A stretch of 64,000 nucleotides of DNA from Thermococcus indicus (GCF_006274605.1 NZ_CP040846.1:372001-436000); one strand, 5' to 3'. Positions 7,107-17,394 are shown, numbered from the stretch's first letter. The notes: a model not told the origin generated them from the letters alone. A program made the numbers and translations.

Positions 7107-8951
7107 ATGGAGACGGTAAAAAAGGACATCATTCAGGAGTACGCGGGCTGGAGCAGTCTTGACGTTTTAGAGAACGCCAACCGATACCCCGGCCCGACGG
7201 GTTTCTTCGCCTACGTGATGGAGGAGGCGCTGAAGGAGGGCCTCTCCCTGATTCTCGAGGGGGGAAGGGAGGCCCACTTCTCGGGTGACATCTACATCCA
7301 CAAGCTCCCCTACAGCCTCTACATCCCCTACTGCACCGGCCACAGCACGGCGAGACTCCTTAAGAAGGGCCTCAAAACCCCGACGATAGTTTCGAGGCCG
7401 GCAAAGCACTTCGACACCTACGTTGACCACATAGCCAACTACCTCATAACCATGCAGCACTACTTCAGCGGCGCCCAGGCCCTCTCAAGCGTCGAGTGGT
7501 ACGCGGGGCCGTTCATAAGGAAAGAGGGCCTCGACAGGAGGAAGATACGGCAGAACATTCAGAGACTGGTTTACAACCTCAACTACCCGAGCAGGGTCGG
7601 GATGCAGACGCCCTTCACCAACTTCACCGTGACTCTAGATGCTCCGAAGAAGATGCTCGAAGGCGACCACGCGGTTTACGATGGCAAAAAAGTCGAGCCC
7701 CTCGGCGAGTACGAGAAGGAAGCCAAGGAGTTCTTCATAGCCCTCACCGAGGTTCTGCGCGAGGGAGATGCTTTGGGTCAGCCCTTCACCTTCCCGATTC
7801 CAACGCTGATGGTTACGGCAAAGATGCTCTGGAACGACCCGGAGGTCTTCGAGGCCGTCTTCGGGACGGCTTCAAAGCGCGGGAGCTTCTACTGGCTCAA
7901 CACCAACGTTGTGAATCCGGACGCGAGCTACGCGATGTGCTGCCGCATAAATATCAATAAAAACGAGTTTATGTACGCTTTTAGCTTCAATACGGGTGGT
8001 ATTAAAGAGCAATGGCTAAATGAAGTTGAGAGACAGCGCTTTGGCGGTCTCTGGGCGATGCCCGACGTCACCGGCTCCGTGAACGTCACCACCGTGAACC
8101 TGCCGCGGCTCGCCTTAAAAGCTAAGGGCGACGACGACAGGTTCTGGGAGGAGTATGAGAGGACCCTCGAAGTCGTGAAAAAGACCACGGACTGGTTCAG
8201 GGAGCGCTACGTGGGGCTGATAACGAACTACCGTCAGGTGTACCAGATGATTCACCTCTATCTTGAGGAGTTTCCGAGCAGCCACTTCAACACCGTCGGA
8301 ATCCTCGGCCTTCCGGAAGCTGCCTCGATTTACCTCAACAAGCCGAAGCTCTGGGAGGAAGGAAGCAGAAGGGACTGGCTCAAAGCCGCTGAACTCATGA
8401 AGGATATGGTCGAGTTCGCGACGGCCAAGGCAAGGGAGTGGATGAAGGAAACCGGAACGCCCTGGAACGTCGAGGAGGTCCCCGGTGAGAGTGCCGCGGC
8501 AAAGCTCGCCATAAAGGACCTGCGCGAGTTTCTTGAGCTTAAGGAGTACCTCAGCGATCCGGAAAACCCGATTTACTCAACGAGCATAGCCCCATACTAC
8601 GGTGCGCTTGAGCTGGCCGACAGGATAAGGATTGAGGAGAGGGTTCAGAGGAGCTTCACAGGGGGAGTTATGATGCACATCTTCCTCGGGGAGGAGCCCG
8701 ACCCTGAGGCCCTGGCGAGGCTCACGAAGAGACTTATGAGAACCGAGCTGGTTTACTGGAGCTACACTCCTGCAATAACCGTCTGCAACTCCTGCGGCTA
8801 CTCAACCACGGGTCTTTACACCCATTGTCCAAGGTGCGGAAGCGAGAACGTCGAGGTATGGAGCAGGATAATAGGCTACTACCGCCCGCTCAGGAACTGG
8901 AACCCCTTCAGGAAGAGGGAGTTCTGGACGAGGAGGCACTACTCCTCCTGA
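7107..8951 (+). CDS. nrdD: Anaerobic ribonucleoside-triphosphate reductase (class III)
   Basis: A 614-residue glycyl-radical enzyme that reduces ribonucleoside triphosphates to deoxy forms in the cytosol. The C-terminus carries the zinc ribbon CNSCG...CPRCG (about residues 560-577) and the glycyl radical loop RIIGYYRP, with the radical glycine near residue 590. Length matches the archaeal family and no intein is present. ATG 7107 follows GGTGAT by four bases; an earlier GTG and ATG overlap the ribosome-binding site. The activase gene nrdG follows after 22 bases. Confidence 0.95.
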   Translation: METVKKDIIQEYAGWSSLDVLENANRYPGPTGFFAYVMEEALKEGLSLILEGGREAHFSGDIYIHKLPYSLYIPYCTGHSTARLLKKGLKTPTIVSRPAKHFDTYVDHIANYLITMQHYFSGAQALSSVEWYAGPFIRKEGLDRRKIRQNIQRLVYNLNYPSRVGMQTPFTNFTVTLDAPKKMLEGDHAVYDGKKVEPLGEYEKEAKEFFIALTEVLREGDALGQPFTFPIPTLMVTAKMLWNDPEVFEAVFGTASKRGSFYWLNTNVVNPDASYAMCCRININKNEFMYAFSFNTGGIKEQWLNEVERQRFGGLWAMPDVTGSVNVTTVNLPRLALKAKGDDDRFWEEYERTLEVVKKTTDWFRERYVGLITNYRQVYQMIHLYLEEFPSSHFNTVGILGLPEAASIYLNKPKLWEEGSRRDWLKAAELMKDMVEFATAKAREWMKETGTPWNVEEVPGESAAAKLAIKDLREFLELKEYLSDPENPIYSTSIAPYYGALELADRIRIEERVQRSFTGGVMMHIFLGEEPDPEALARLTKRLMRTELVYWSYTPAITVCNSCGYSTTGLYTHCPRCGSENVEVWSRIIGYYRPLRNWNPFRKREFWTRRHYSS

Positions 8952-8973
8952 TTCCTTTTTTGGAGGTGGTTGA

Positions 8974-9756
8974 ATGCTCACGAGCGGCTGGAAGAGCGTA
9001 AGCATGGTGGACGTCCATGGAAAGGTCACCTTCACCCTCTGGCTCTGCGGTTGCAACCTCAGGTGCCCCTTCTGCCACAACTGGACAATAGCTGAAGGCC
9101 TCGACTGCTTCCCCCTCGACAGGAGGACCCTCCTCGATGAACTAGAATCCGGTGTCTTTCTCGTTGACTACTTTCATGTTACCGGCGGCGAACCGTTGAT
9201 GCAGTGGAGAGAGTTAATCTCCCTTTTCGCAGAGGTTAGGCTTTTGGACGTTCCTATAAGCCTTAACACGAACCTGACCATTATTGGGCCCCTTGAGAAA
9301 CTCCTTGGTGCGGGCCTGGTGGACCACGTAGCCACAGACCTCAAAGCACCGCCCGAGCTGTACGGTCTCCCTACCGGGGCTACTGAGAGGCTCTGGAATC
9401 TCTTCCTGAGGGGTCTTGAGCTGGTATCCGACTACGGACTCCCGCTTGAGCTCAGGATTCCCGTGGCGAAGGGGCTCAACCAGTGGCCCCACATTGAGGA
9501 GGGTTTGAGGAGACTGGGCACGGACTTCTACGTTGTGCTGAACCCCCTCGTCGGGAAGCCCCTAACGAACCCGAGGGACGAGGAATGGTGCTCGAAGCAC
9601 TGCTGGCCGGGGGCGGAGGTTGGGGAGCTCAAAAGGAAGCTCGAAGAGCTTGGTGTGGGCGTTTACGTTAACAGCTTTGGAGAACTCCTCAGGGAAACGC
9701 CACGGGGGTTAGGGGATTTGACCAAAAAATTTATAAATAGTCCAAAGGAACCATAA
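8974..9756 (+). CDS. nrdG: Anaerobic ribonucleotide reductase activating protein (radical SAM)
   Basis: A 260-residue radical SAM enzyme that generates the glycyl radical of NrdD using S-adenosylmethionine. The [4Fe-4S] motif Cx3Cx2C is C27-NLR-C31-PF-C34, and a TGGEP motif follows near residue 70. GGAGGTGG precedes ATG 8974. It is the second gene of the nrdD operon. Its last codons contain the strong promoter of the thermosome gene. Confidence 0.92.
   Translation: MLTSGWKSVSMVDVHGKVTFTLWLCGCNLRCPFCHNWTIAEGLDCFPLDRRTLLDELESGVFLVDYFHVTGGEPLMQWRELISLFAEVRLLDVPISLNTNLTIIGPLEKLLGAGLVDHVATDLKAPPELYGLPTGATERLWNLFLRGLELVSDYGLPLELRIPVAKGLNQWPHIEEGLRRLGTDFYVVLNPLVGKPLTNPRDEEWCSKHCWPGAEVGELKRKLEELGVGVYVNSFGELLRETPRGLGDLTKKFINSPKEP
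9722..9739 (+). promoter_or_regulatory. BRE/TATA promoter of the thermosome gene
   Basis: CCAAAAAATTTATAAATA lies inside the end of nrdG, about 90-105 bases before the thermosome start codon. The match to the Thermococcales BRE-TATA consensus is excellent, implying strong expression and an untranslated leader of about 60-65 bases. No heat-shock operator was confidently identified. Confidence 0.75.
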
Positions 9757-9825
9757 ACCGGAAACACTAATTGTAACTAAAAGTCCTCAATCTGTAAAAA
9801 CAAAAACGGGCGGAGGTGGGAGGAG

Positions 9826-11463
9826 ATGGCCCAGCTCGCTGGACAGCCGGTTGTTATTCTGCCTGAGGGAACCCAGAGGTACGTTGGTAGGGACGCTCAG
9901 AGGCTGAACATTCTCGCCGCGAGGATCATAGCCGAGACCGTTAGGACCACCCTCGGCCCGAAGGGTATGGACAAGATGCTCGTCGACAGCCTTGGAGACA
10001 TCGTCATCACCAACGACGGTGCCACCATACTCGACGAGATGGACATCCAGCACCCTGCTGCCAAGATGATGGTTGAGGTTGCCAAGACCCAGGACAAGGA
10101 GGCTGGTGATGGAACCACTACCGCTGTCGTCATCGCCGGTGAGCTTCTCAGGAAGGCTGAGGAGCTCCTCGACCAGAACATCCACCCGAGCATAATCATA
10201 AAGGGTTACGCCCTGGCCGCCGAGAAGGCCCAGGAGATACTCGACAACATGGCCAGGGAGATCGACGTTGAGGACGCCGAGATCCTCAAGAAGGCCGCGG
10301 TCACCTCCATCACCGGTAAGGCCGCCGAGGAGGAGCGTGAGTACCTCGCCGAGATAGCCGTTGACGCCGTCAGGCAGGTCGCCGAGAAGATCGACGGCAC
10401 CTACAAGGTCGACCTCGACAACATCAAGTTCGAGAAGAAGGAGGGCGGCAGCGTCAGGGACACCAGGCTCATCAGGGGCGTCGTCATCGACAAGGAAGTT
10501 GTCCACCCCGGCATGCCGAAGAGGGTCGAGAACGCCAAGATAGCGCTCATCAACGAGGCCCTTGAGGTCAAGGAGACCGAGACCGACGCCGAGATAAGGA
10601 TCACCAGCCCGGAGCAGCTCCAGGCCTTCCTTGAGCAGGAGGAGAAGATGCTCCGCGAGATGGTTGATAAGATCAAGGAGGTTGGGGCCAACGTCCTCTT
10701 CGTCCAGAAGGGTATTGATGATCTCGCCCAGCACTATCTGGCCAAGTACGGTATCCTCGCCGTGAGGAGGGTTAAGAAGAGCGACATGGAGAAGCTCGCG
10801 AAAGCCACCGGAGCAAAGATCGTCACCAACGTCCGCGACCTCACGAGCGAGGACCTCGGCGAGGCCGAGCTCGTTGAGCAGAGGAAAGTGGCTGGAGAGA
10901 ACATGATATTCGTCGAGGGCTGCAAGAATCCGAAGGCGGTCACCATACTCATCCGCGGCGGCACTGAGCACGTCGTCGACGAGGTCGAGAGGGCGCTTGA
11001 AGATGCCGTCAAGGTCGTCAAGGACATCGTCGAGGATGGCAAGATACTGGCAGCGGGCGGTGCCCCGGAGATCGAGCTCGCCATCAGGCTCGACGAGTAC
11101 GCCAAGGAGGTCGGCGGCAAGGAGCAGCTCGCAATCGAGGCCTTTGCAGAGGCCCTTAAGGTCATACCGAGGACTCTCGCCGAGAACGCCGGTCTCGACC
11201 CGATCGAGACCCTCGTGAAGGTCATAGCAGCGCACAAGGAGAAGGGACCGACCATCGGTGTCGACGTCTTCGAGGGCGAGCCGGCCGACATGATGGAGAA
11301 GGGCGTCATCGCCCCGGTCAGGGTCACCAAGCAGGCCATCAAGAGCGCCAGCGAGGCGGCAATAATGATCCTCAGGATCGACGACGTCATCGCCGCCAGC
11401 AAGCTCGAGAAGGACAAGGGCGGCGAGGGCGGAGGCAGCGACTTCGGAGGCGACCTTGACTGA
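9826..11463 (+). CDS. Thermosome subunit (group II chaperonin)
   Basis: A 545-residue group II chaperonin subunit that forms the double-ring ATP-dependent folding machine in the cytosol. Visible signatures are [10 protein letters not shown], the ATP-site GDGTTTAVV near residue 90, and the C-terminal GGAPEIEL. The tail is Gly-rich and acidic ([14 protein letters not shown]), as in Thermococcus CpkA/CpkB. Strong codon bias and a strong promoter mark it as highly expressed. GGAGGTGGGAGG lies directly before ATG 9826. Confidence 0.96.
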   Translation: MAQLAGQPVVILPEGTQRYVGRDAQRLNILAARIIAETVRTTLGPKGMDKMLVDSLGDIVITNDGATILDEMDIQHPAAKMMVEVAKTQDKEAGDGTTTAVVIAGELLRKAEELLDQNIHPSIIIKGYALAAEKAQEILDNMAREIDVEDAEILKKAAVTSITGKAAEEEREYLAEIAVDAVRQVAEKIDGTYKVDLDNIKFEKKEGGSVRDTRLIRGVVIDKEVVHPGMPKRVENAKIALINEALEVKETETDAEIRITSPEQLQAFLEQEEKMLREMVDKIKEVGANVLFVQKGIDDLAQHYLAKYGILAVRRVKKSDMEKLAKATGAKIVTNVRDLTSEDLGEAELVEQRKVAGENMIFVEGCKNPKAVTILIRGGTEHVVDEVERALEDAVKVVKDIVEDGKILAAGGAPEIELAIRLDEYAKEVGGKEQLAIEAFAEALKVIPRTLAENAGLDPIETLVKVIAAHKEKGPTIGVDVFEGEPADMMEKGVIAPVRVTKQAIKSASEAAIMILRIDDVIAASKLEKDKGGEGGGSDFGGDLD

Positions 11464-11534
11464 AGGCCTTTAACTTCTTCTTTCCTTTAAATACCTCCGA
11501 AAAGCATTTTTAGTCCAACGGGAACTTTTCTTGT

Positions 11535-12416
11535 ATGTCCTCCATTGAGGTAAGGGACCTCTCCAAATGGTACGGCTCAAAGAAAGCCCTCAGCGACGTT
11601 TCCTTCACCGTGCAGGAGGGCGAGATAGTCGGAATAATCGGGCCGAATGGAGCGGGAAAGACGACGCTTATAAGGGTTCTGAGCTGTCTCCTGAAACCCG
11701 ACTCCGGTGAAGTGAGGATTTTTGGGAAGAAGCCCTGCGAGGCAAAGGACCTCTTCGCGCTCCTCCCCCAGGACGTTAAGGCCCACTTCTACACGCTCAC
11801 CCCGAGGGACTACGTCTACCACTACCTCCGGATGAGGGGGCTCGGGAGGGAGGAAGCCAGAAGGACTGCGGATGACGCCATGAAGCTCTTCGGAATAGAC
11901 TACTCAGACGAGCCAATGTCCACCCTTTCGGGAGGCATGGTCAGGAAGGCTCTTCTCGCCATGGTTCTCTCGGCCGATGCCAAGCTCTACTTCCTCGACG
12001 AGCCGACCGTTGGCCTTGATGTCGAGAACAGGCTGAAGCTGTGGGAGGTTCTCCGGGAAAAGGCGGAAGAATCAACGATAGTCCTCACCAGCCACTACCT
12101 CAACGAGATATCGAGCGTCTGCGACCGCGTCCTGCTCCTGAAGGGCGGTCGAGTGAGGGCCTTCGGAAGGCCTGAAGAGATAGCCCGGGAATACCTGAGC
12201 GGACTTCACTCGAAGATTGTCGCCTTTGGAGGCGTTAAGCTTGAGGGCTTTCTCGTCAAAAAGGCCGGGAGAAATGCCTACATCTACACCCGCTCGAAAG
12301 CTGAGGAGAGAGAAGCCGTTGAGGCCCTTGAAAAGGCCGGCGTGCCCTTTAAAGTTGAGGAACTCACAATAGAGGACGTTTTCATCGCGGGTGGTCTCGA
12401 TGATGGGGATCGTTGA
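11535..12416 (+). CDS. ABC transporter ATP-binding protein
   Basis: A 293-residue ATPase with Walker [10 protein letters not shown] (near residue 37), signature LSGGM and Walker B LYFLDEPTVGLD. The domain layout is that of an ABC-2 exporter ATPase of the CcmA/DRA type, with a C-terminal extension of about 80 residues. It overlaps the permease gene by about 17 bases, so the two form one exporter. The substrate is not evident. A TATA-like CTTTAAATAC lies about 45 bases before the ATG. Confidence 0.88.
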   Translation: MSSIEVRDLSKWYGSKKALSDVSFTVQEGEIVGIIGPNGAGKTTLIRVLSCLLKPDSGEVRIFGKKPCEAKDLFALLPQDVKAHFYTLTPRDYVYHYLRMRGLGREEARRTADDAMKLFGIDYSDEPMSTLSGGMVRKALLAMVLSADAKLYFLDEPTVGLDVENRLKLWEVLREKAEESTIVLTSHYLNEISSVCDRVLLLKGGRVRAFGRPEEIAREYLSGLHSKIVAFGGVKLEGFLVKKAGRNAYIYTRSKAEEREAVEALEKAGVPFKVEELTIEDVFIAGGLDDGDR

Positions 12417-13083
12417 GTACTACGCGAGGGCCCTAACACGGGGAAGGTTCTCCCTTATCAGCTTCGCCATCCAGCCGCTCTCCTTCATCTTCATAGTCTA
12501 CGTCGTGAGCGGGGGCAGGTTTTTGAACACTGCTTTGGCTGGAGCAGTCGTCAGCTTCATAGTCGGGGTCGGGGTAGCGGATTTGGCAATAGAGCTGGTC
12601 GGGATGAAGACTCGTTCGAGGTTCTACGACATCCTCATCTCCCTCCCGGGAAGCGGCTGGAAGAAGCCCCTTGGAATTTCCATAGGGATGAGCGTTCCTG
12701 CCCTGCCCTACGTCCTTCTCCTCACGATTCTCCTCCTCACGCGCCTTGGAGTCCGGGCACTCCCCGGAATGGTTCTTGGAATAATATCTCTCTGGCTGTG
12801 GGGTGCGGGGATAGGCTTCCTCCTCGGCGTTAGAGGAAAGGAGTCGGTTAGAACGATGCGGCTCTCGAACATACTCGTGACCGGCCTCACGGTGTTCCCG
12901 CCGGTCTACTATCCCCCGAGCGTTCTGCCCGATGGCCTTGCCAGAGTCCTCATGCTCCTCCCGACGGTGAGCGCCTCACGGCTGATATACGGGAACGGCG
13001 ATCCCGGGAATCTCCTCGTGACTGCCTTCTGGGGGCTTACGGGCCTGATCTTCCTGGCCAGGTTCAAAGGGCTTGAGGGGTAA
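12400..13083 (+). CDS. ABC-2 type transporter permease
   Basis: A 227-residue membrane protein with about six hydrophobic segments, including a conserved ABC-2-like region ending in FPPVYYPPSVLP. It pairs with the ATPase encoded just upstream. ATG 12400 is chosen because GGTGGT lies four bases before it; the frame is open to a GTG at 12391. The small size suggests a homodimeric exporter channel. Confidence 0.8.
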   Translation: MMGIVEYYARALTRGRFSLISFAIQPLSFIFIVYVVSGGRFLNTALAGAVVSFIVGVGVADLAIELVGMKTRSRFYDILISLPGSGWKKPLGISIGMSVPALPYVLLLTILLLTRLGVRALPGMVLGIISLWLWGAGIGFLLGVRGKESVRTMRLSNILVTGLTVFPPVYYPPSVLPDGLARVLMLLPTVSASRLIYGNGDPGNLLVTAFWGLTGLIFLARFKGLEG

Positions 13084-13197
13084 TGCGTGTGGGCGGTTTT
13101 AGCTCCGATGATTTGTCCTCAACTGTGTGCATTGTTAGTACTTTGACCTAAAGAGTTTTATTTTTTCAATTTAGCAAAAAACTTCTTGGTGGTCGCT

Positions 13198-13965
13198 GTG
13201 AGGTGGAGAGTCTTCCGTGAGATTGTCGTTTACCCGATGGTTCTTGGCGTTCCCCTTTTTGCTTTCGTCTGGATAAAATATGGTGGCATGACGCGTGAGT
13301 GGGTCTTTGAGGTAATTATTCTTTCCCTTCTCACGATCGCTTCAACAGCCTTCTTTCTCGCCCGAATACTTGAGAAGCACGGGTACAGCAAGAGGGACAT
13401 CAAAAGGCTTTTTGAGATTCTTGAGGAGCACTGGAATGAGCCGTGGGATTCAGGATACCTGAAGCACGACGTGCAGGAGTGCGTAGCCCATCACCTCATT
13501 CTTTGGGGAATTTTCAGTACATTTCTCCTGGGTTTTCACGATGTTTTTCTTGCCATAATGGCGTTCGTTGGCCTGGCTTTTCTTATGGTGGCGATGTATC
13601 CAGTCTTCGCCACGATGGTGGTGTGGATTTTAGCTCTCCCCTTCTACTTCCTTGGGAACGAGAGGGCTGAGGATGCCTTTGAGTTCGTCGGTAAAACGTC
13701 CCTTGCCTTGACCATTGCGATTCCGGTTATATGGGCTGTTTCCTCTTACGTTTCAACCAAAAACTACCCGGAAGATGTTTTGAGAATGTTCAATGCAGTG
13801 GTTAAGAACGCCGAGTGGTTTTTGGTTCTCTCGGTTTTGAACACCCTGTTTGGCTTTCTGGGAGTTTACCTCTCGCGCAGAGTTGGGAGGAGAATCCTTA
13901 CGATTGTTCTGCTCTCTCTTGCGATGGCCATGCTCTTCGTCCTCTGGGAGTTGTTGAAAGGTTAA
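13198..13965 (+). CDS. Integral membrane protein of unknown function
   Basis: A 255-residue protein with about seven hydrophobic stretches and a charged cytosolic-looking segment around residues 50-90 (EKHGYSKRDIKRLFEILEEH). I do not recognise a family. GTG 13198 is preferred because GGTGGT at 13188-13193 is four bases upstream; the frame is open to TTG 13186. A TATA-like AGTTTTATTTTTT lies at about 13153-13165. It is a single-gene unit between an exporter and taw3. Confidence 0.6.
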   Translation: MRWRVFREIVVYPMVLGVPLFAFVWIKYGGMTREWVFEVIILSLLTIASTAFFLARILEKHGYSKRDIKRLFEILEEHWNEPWDSGYLKHDVQECVAHHLILWGIFSTFLLGFHDVFLAIMAFVGLAFLMVAMYPVFATMVVWILALPFYFLGNERAEDAFEFVGKTSLALTIAIPVIWAVSSYVSTKNYPEDVLRMFNAVVKNAEWFLVLSVLNTLFGFLGVYLSRRVGRRILTIVLLSLAMAMLFVLWELLKG

Positions 13966-14100
13966 AGGCTGGGGAATTTAAGATGGAGCCCGGGAGGAAG
14001 CGTTCTATTTTCGTCCGCGCGTTCCGGCTCAGAAGATGACTACCAAAATTTCCGGCCTGATAACAGCCAGATGCATTCTCCTTAGGTGCAAGTGGCGTTG

Positions 14101-14688
14101 TTATAACTTCTCAATCTCTTCTTCCAGCCTCTTCAGCTTCCCCTTGAAGCGCCTCACCTGGGAGTTGGCAATGGCGACGATTCTCTTGATGTACTCCTCG
14201 CTCACCCACAGCTCGCCGTTTTCGCCGAGCGGAACGTCCATTCTCTCGGTGGAGCGTATCTCAACGAGGAGTTTCTTGTGGCTCACGCTCTTTATGCTGG
14301 AATACTTGAAGCCCAGTCCGATGGCGAGGTTGAGTAATCTAACCGCATCATCCATGGTTCGCGCGCCAACGTGCAGAATCGGACTCCTCACGAGGAACCA
14401 GAGCTGGCCGGAGCGGTGCCTCCCGATGGCCTCAAGGACTTCCTCAACGGAAACCTCCCTGTGCCACTTGCCGAGCCAAACGGAATTGACCTTGTCTCCG
14501 AAGTGGGGCATCTCCATGACCGAAATCCTGCCGGAGCACGAGGAGGTGGTGAAGTAGTTCTCCAGCGCGTTTATTTTTTCGAGCAGCGAAACTATGTCTT
14601 CGTCCACTTTATTCTCGGCCAGCGCCTTCCGAAGGCTCTCCATGGCTTTAGCCTTCTGCTCGTCGAAGTTCTTCGTGTGGAGGAACAT
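14101..14688 (-). CDS. taw3: tRNA(Phe) wyosine-derivative methyltransferase Taw3
   Basis: A 195-residue TYW3/Taw3 family protein, which methylates N4 of the 7-(3-amino-3-carboxypropyl)-4-demethylwyosine intermediate at position 37 of tRNA-Phe. The family motifs YFTTSSCSGRISVME (about residue 45), SVWLGKWHR and WFLVRSPILHV are present. A TATA-like CCTTTAAAC lies about 25-35 bases before ATG 14688, so the message is likely short-leadered. Confidence 0.9.
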   Translation of the reverse strand: MFLHTKNFDEQKAKAMESLRKALAENKVDEDIVSLLEKINALENYFTTSSCSGRISVMEMPHFGDKVNSVWLGKWHREVSVEEVLEAIGRHRSGQLWFLVRSPILHVGARTMDDAVRLLNLAIGLGFKYSSIKSVSHKKLLVEIRSTERMDVPLGENGELWVSEEYIKRIVAIANSQVRRFKGKLKRLEEEIEKL

Positions 14689-14718
14689 GATTTTGGGTTG
14701 TGGATGGAGTTTAAAGGC

Positions 14719-15051
14719 TTAACGTTCAAGGAGAATCAGCCTTAGAGAGGAGATCTTGGCTATCTCCACGAAATCAGAGTCATATGTTATTAACTCCTCT
14801 CCCCGGTTGATGCAGATGGCAGCTATGAGTAAATCCGCAAAGCCCCTTGGACTGCCCCTCTTGAGAAGTTTTTCCTGAAGCTCGTGGGCGAGAAGGTAAT
14901 CGTCAAGATTTGGAAACAGGACATCCCCTTTGAAACGGGAATATCTCACAATTCTTGGAAACTCCACGAAGGTAACTCCAGTTATGCTCTCCTCTATTTC
15001 CTCTCCCTTCCTGAGACGTTCTATGGCAACGTTTGTGTCTATGACAGCCAT
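14719..15051 (-). CDS. vapC: PIN-domain toxin VapC
   Basis: A 110-residue PIN-domain ribonuclease toxin. The acidic catalytic residues are seen as the N-terminal DTN (D5), the middle E in VTFVEF, the D in GFADLLIAA and the final YDSDF. It overlaps the upstream antitoxin gene by 13 bases, the usual coupled arrangement of VapBC. The targets of such archaeal VapCs are RNAs, often tRNA or rRNA. Confidence 0.88.
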   Translation of the reverse strand: MAVIDTNVAIERLRKGEEIEESITGVTFVEFPRIVRYSRFKGDVLFPNLDDYLLAHELQEKLLKRGSPRGFADLLIAAICINRGEELITYDSDFVEIAKISSLRLILLER

Positions 15052-15260
15052 TTAATCCGCTCCTTGTCCTTTTTCCTTACGTTCTCAACCTCTTTGGGAA
15101 CTTCAATTTCGTCTTCGGTCTCTTCAATTCCGAGTAACTTCCTGAGCTCCTCTATGCTCAGTCTCTCAGGGGTGCTCTCCAGTAGTGCCCTCATAAAGGC
15201 CTCCTTGAACCTCTTCTCATCGACCCAGTCAGGAACGGAAAGAGTTATGATTTTGCCCAT
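15039..15260 (-). CDS. vapB: VapB-type antitoxin
   Basis: A 73-residue charged protein directly before vapC. It starts MGKIITLSVPDWVDEKRFKE and has a long acidic/basic C-terminal region expected to wrap around the toxin. AGGTG precedes ATG 15260 by about five bases. The assignment is from gene order and composition, since VapB families are diverse. It is likely to repress its own promoter. Confidence 0.78.
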   Translation of the reverse strand: MGKIITLSVPDWVDEKRFKEAFMRALLESTPERLSIEELRKLLGIEETEDEIEVPKEVENVRKKDKERIKWLS

Positions 15261-15296
15261 CTCAACACCTGTTAGGACTTTTGTTTTTGGAGGATT

Positions 15297-17294
15297 TTAA
15301 CCTTTCTCCTTAGATTCTCTCAACGTGGCAGCATCAACCACCTTTCCATTTCCCCCCACGAACTCAACCAGCTGTTTATAAGTTGAATGGGCACTCAGAG
15401 TCGAGGAATCACCTATCAAAATCAGCTTCATCTTCGCCCTCGTCAGCGAGACGTTTAAGCGCCTCAAATCCTTCAGGAAGCCGAGCTCGTCCCTCCTGTT
15501 GGAGCGGACGAAGGAAAGAACTATAACTTCCTTTTCCCTGCCCTGGTAGCCGTCAACGGTTTTAACCTCGGCCTCCTCCGGCAGGAGCGAGCTTATTAAG
15601 TCGCGCTGGTCGTCGTAGGGGGTAATTACCCCAATCCACTCCGGCTTAACACCGAGCTCTAAAAGTTTCTCAACGGTCTCCTTAACGAGCCTCGCTTCCA
15701 GCGGATTCTCCCTGCTCTCGCTCCCATAGCGCTGCCTCTCGAAGCGGTCTTCCCTTCCAGAGGTGTCCACGAAGACCAAGACGTTATCCGGCCTCAGAAC
15801 TTCGCCCCAGAAATCGCCGAGCGCGGGACCCTTAACGCCCAAATCGGCCAGCGTTATGTTTTTCACCCTCTCATCCGCCACAACCCTTCCGCCGTAGAAC
15901 TCCCTGCTCGGGAACTCCATGAGCCTTTCGTTCATCCTGTACTGGACGGTGAGCATCTCGCTCTTCCAGGGATAGCGCTCAATCAGCCCCTCGAAGAGCG
16001 TCTTACTCAACTCCTTGGCCTTCTCGCTGAGTATCGTCGGGGGCAGCTGCTTATGGTCGCCGGCCAAGACGAAACGCCTCGCCCTGTTTATCGGTATCAA
16101 AACGCTTGGAATCGTCGCCTGCGTCGCTTCGTCTATTATCGCCACGTCGTAGGAGCCGTAGTCGACGACATCGAGGCCGGCAGAGGCGTTCGTTGTGAGA
16201 ACAACGTCGGCATCGCGGATGATCTCCCTCGCGATTCTCTCCTCAAGTTTTTTAGCATCTTCAAAGGTCTTCTGCACCTGCTCGTTGATTTTGAGCCACT
16301 GGGCCATCTCCCTGATCAGCCTCGCCGGAACGCCCCTCGTTCCAATACCCTTCGAGGCCAGCCTGAGTATCTCCCTGTCGCTCAGCCCGCGCCGGTACTT
16401 CGGGGCTGGCTTCGTGAAGGTGTCGCGCTTCTCCTTCAGGTTCTCGCCTATAACGCGAAGCTCCCTCAGCTCGCCGTAGAGTTCATGCTGAGTTATGAGG
16501 TAAGCCAGAGTCGTCTCGTGAAGGCTCCTTGAGACCCTGCTCGGGTGGCCTATTCTCACGACCCTCAAACCCGAATCGACGAGCCTCTCCACGAGGTTGT
16601 CCACCGCGACGTTGCTTTCGGCCGTTGCCAGAACCTTGTTGCCCCTCTCCACTTCCTGCCTTATCAGCTCGGCCAGGGTTCTCGTCTTGCCCGTCCCGAA
16701 CGGCCCGTGGATGAGGAAGAAGTCCGGGCTTCCGAGGGCTTTCGCTATTGCCCTCCTCTGGCTCGCGTTTAGGCTCCTGTCAAAGGGTGTGAACTCAAGG
16801 GGCTCACTCCCTTCCGGCTCCCCAAGGCTCAGGTAGAGCTCCAGCGCTTTCCTCCCGCTCTCGCGAAGGGCCTCAAGGTTCTCAAGCCAGCGCTTGAAGG
16901 TTATATCGTTGGCATAGAGGTCTATCCTAACGCCCTTCAGGGCCCACTCGGGAACGGTTTCAAGGGCGACCGTTATGAAGCGCTTCCCCTTCTCAACGAC
17001 CGTTCCAACCAGGTCGCTCTTCAGCGGGTCCCGCCTGCTCACGACGACGAGGTCGCCAACGCTTATCTCCGTCTTTATCTCTCTATCGCGCCCGTATTTT
17101 ACCAGGAAGTAGCCCAGCTCCTCCCCAACGACCTTTCCGTTGAGCCCAAGAACGGCCCTGCCTACCTTCTCCCTCTCTCTTCCGGAGAACCTTCTCATTT
17201 CTAAGCGCATCGCCTCTATCTCGGCCCTGCGCTCCATCTCGACGAGTTGCTTGAGATGGGAGACGAACTTTTCCAGCCTCTCGTTTTTCTCCAT
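15297..17294 (-). CDS. Superfamily 1 DNA/RNA helicase (IGHMBP2/UPF1-like)
   Basis: A 665-residue SF1B helicase. Motif I is [10 protein letters not shown], motif II IIDEATQ, motif [14 protein letters not shown], motif [13 protein letters not shown] and motif [12 protein letters not shown]; an N-terminal beta-barrel-like region (residues 60-150) precedes motif I. Archaeal members are annotated as IGHMBP2-family helicases and act on nucleic acids in replication or RNA processing. The start is ATG 17294 after GTGAGG. It is transcribed towards the VapBC pair. Confidence 0.9.
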   Translation of the reverse strand: MEKNERLEKFVSHLKQLVEMERRAEIEAMRLEMRRFSGREREKVGRAVLGLNGKVVGEELGYFLVKYGRDREIKTEISVGDLVVVSRRDPLKSDLVGTVVEKGKRFITVALETVPEWALKGVRIDLYANDITFKRWLENLEALRESGRKALELYLSLGEPEGSEPLEFTPFDRSLNASQRRAIAKALGSPDFFLIHGPFGTGKTRTLAELIRQEVERGNKVLATAESNVAVDNLVERLVDSGLRVVRIGHPSRVSRSLHETTLAYLITQHELYGELRELRVIGENLKEKRDTFTKPAPKYRRGLSDREILRLASKGIGTRGVPARLIREMAQWLKINEQVQKTFEDAKKLEERIAREIIRDADVVLTTNASAGLDVVDYGSYDVAIIDEATQATIPSVLIPINRARRFVLAGDHKQLPPTILSEKAKELSKTLFEGLIERYPWKSEMLTVQYRMNERLMEFPSREFYGGRVVADERVKNITLADLGVKGPALGDFWGEVLRPDNVLVFVDTSGREDRFERQRYGSESRENPLEARLVKETVEKLLELGVKPEWIGVITPYDDQRDLISSLLPEEAEVKTVDGYQGREKEVIVLSFVRSNRRDELGFLKDLRRLNVSLTRAKMKLILIGDSSTLSAHSTYKQLVEFVGGNGKVVDAATLRESKEKG

Positions 17295-17358
17295 CTTTCC
17301 TCACGACTCTGGCTTTTGATAATGCCTTTTAAGTGTTGGGAAAGGTTTTTATCCTGTC

Positions 17359-17394
17359 GGACAAATGGAGACATAGGTGGACAAAATGGCGACA
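17359..17394 (+). promoter_or_regulatory. Tandem operator candidate before the MazEF-like operon
   Basis: GGACAAATGGAGACA (17359-17373) and GGACAAAATGGCGACA (17379-17394) form a direct repeat with 20-base periodicity. A TATA-like GGTTTTTATCC lies just upstream (17344-17354) and the second repeat covers the start codon. This fits autorepression by the ribbon-helix-helix antitoxin encoded downstream. Confidence 0.5.

Noticed and set aside
6251-7162. 303-codon plus-strand ORF across the TPR gene start and nrdD promoter
   Set aside because: Runs antisense through the TPR gene and then through promoter elements; no credible start.
9787-11235. 482-codon minus-strand ORF opposite the thermosome
   Set aside because: Leu/Asp/Val-rich shadow of a strongly biased GC-rich gene; no start signals and the plus strand encodes a clear chaperonin.
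14026-14085. Possible C/D box sRNA (AGATGAC ... CTGATAAC)
   Set aside because: Box C is imperfect and the guide spacing is not 12 bases; unlike the clean sRNA at 18005-18062.
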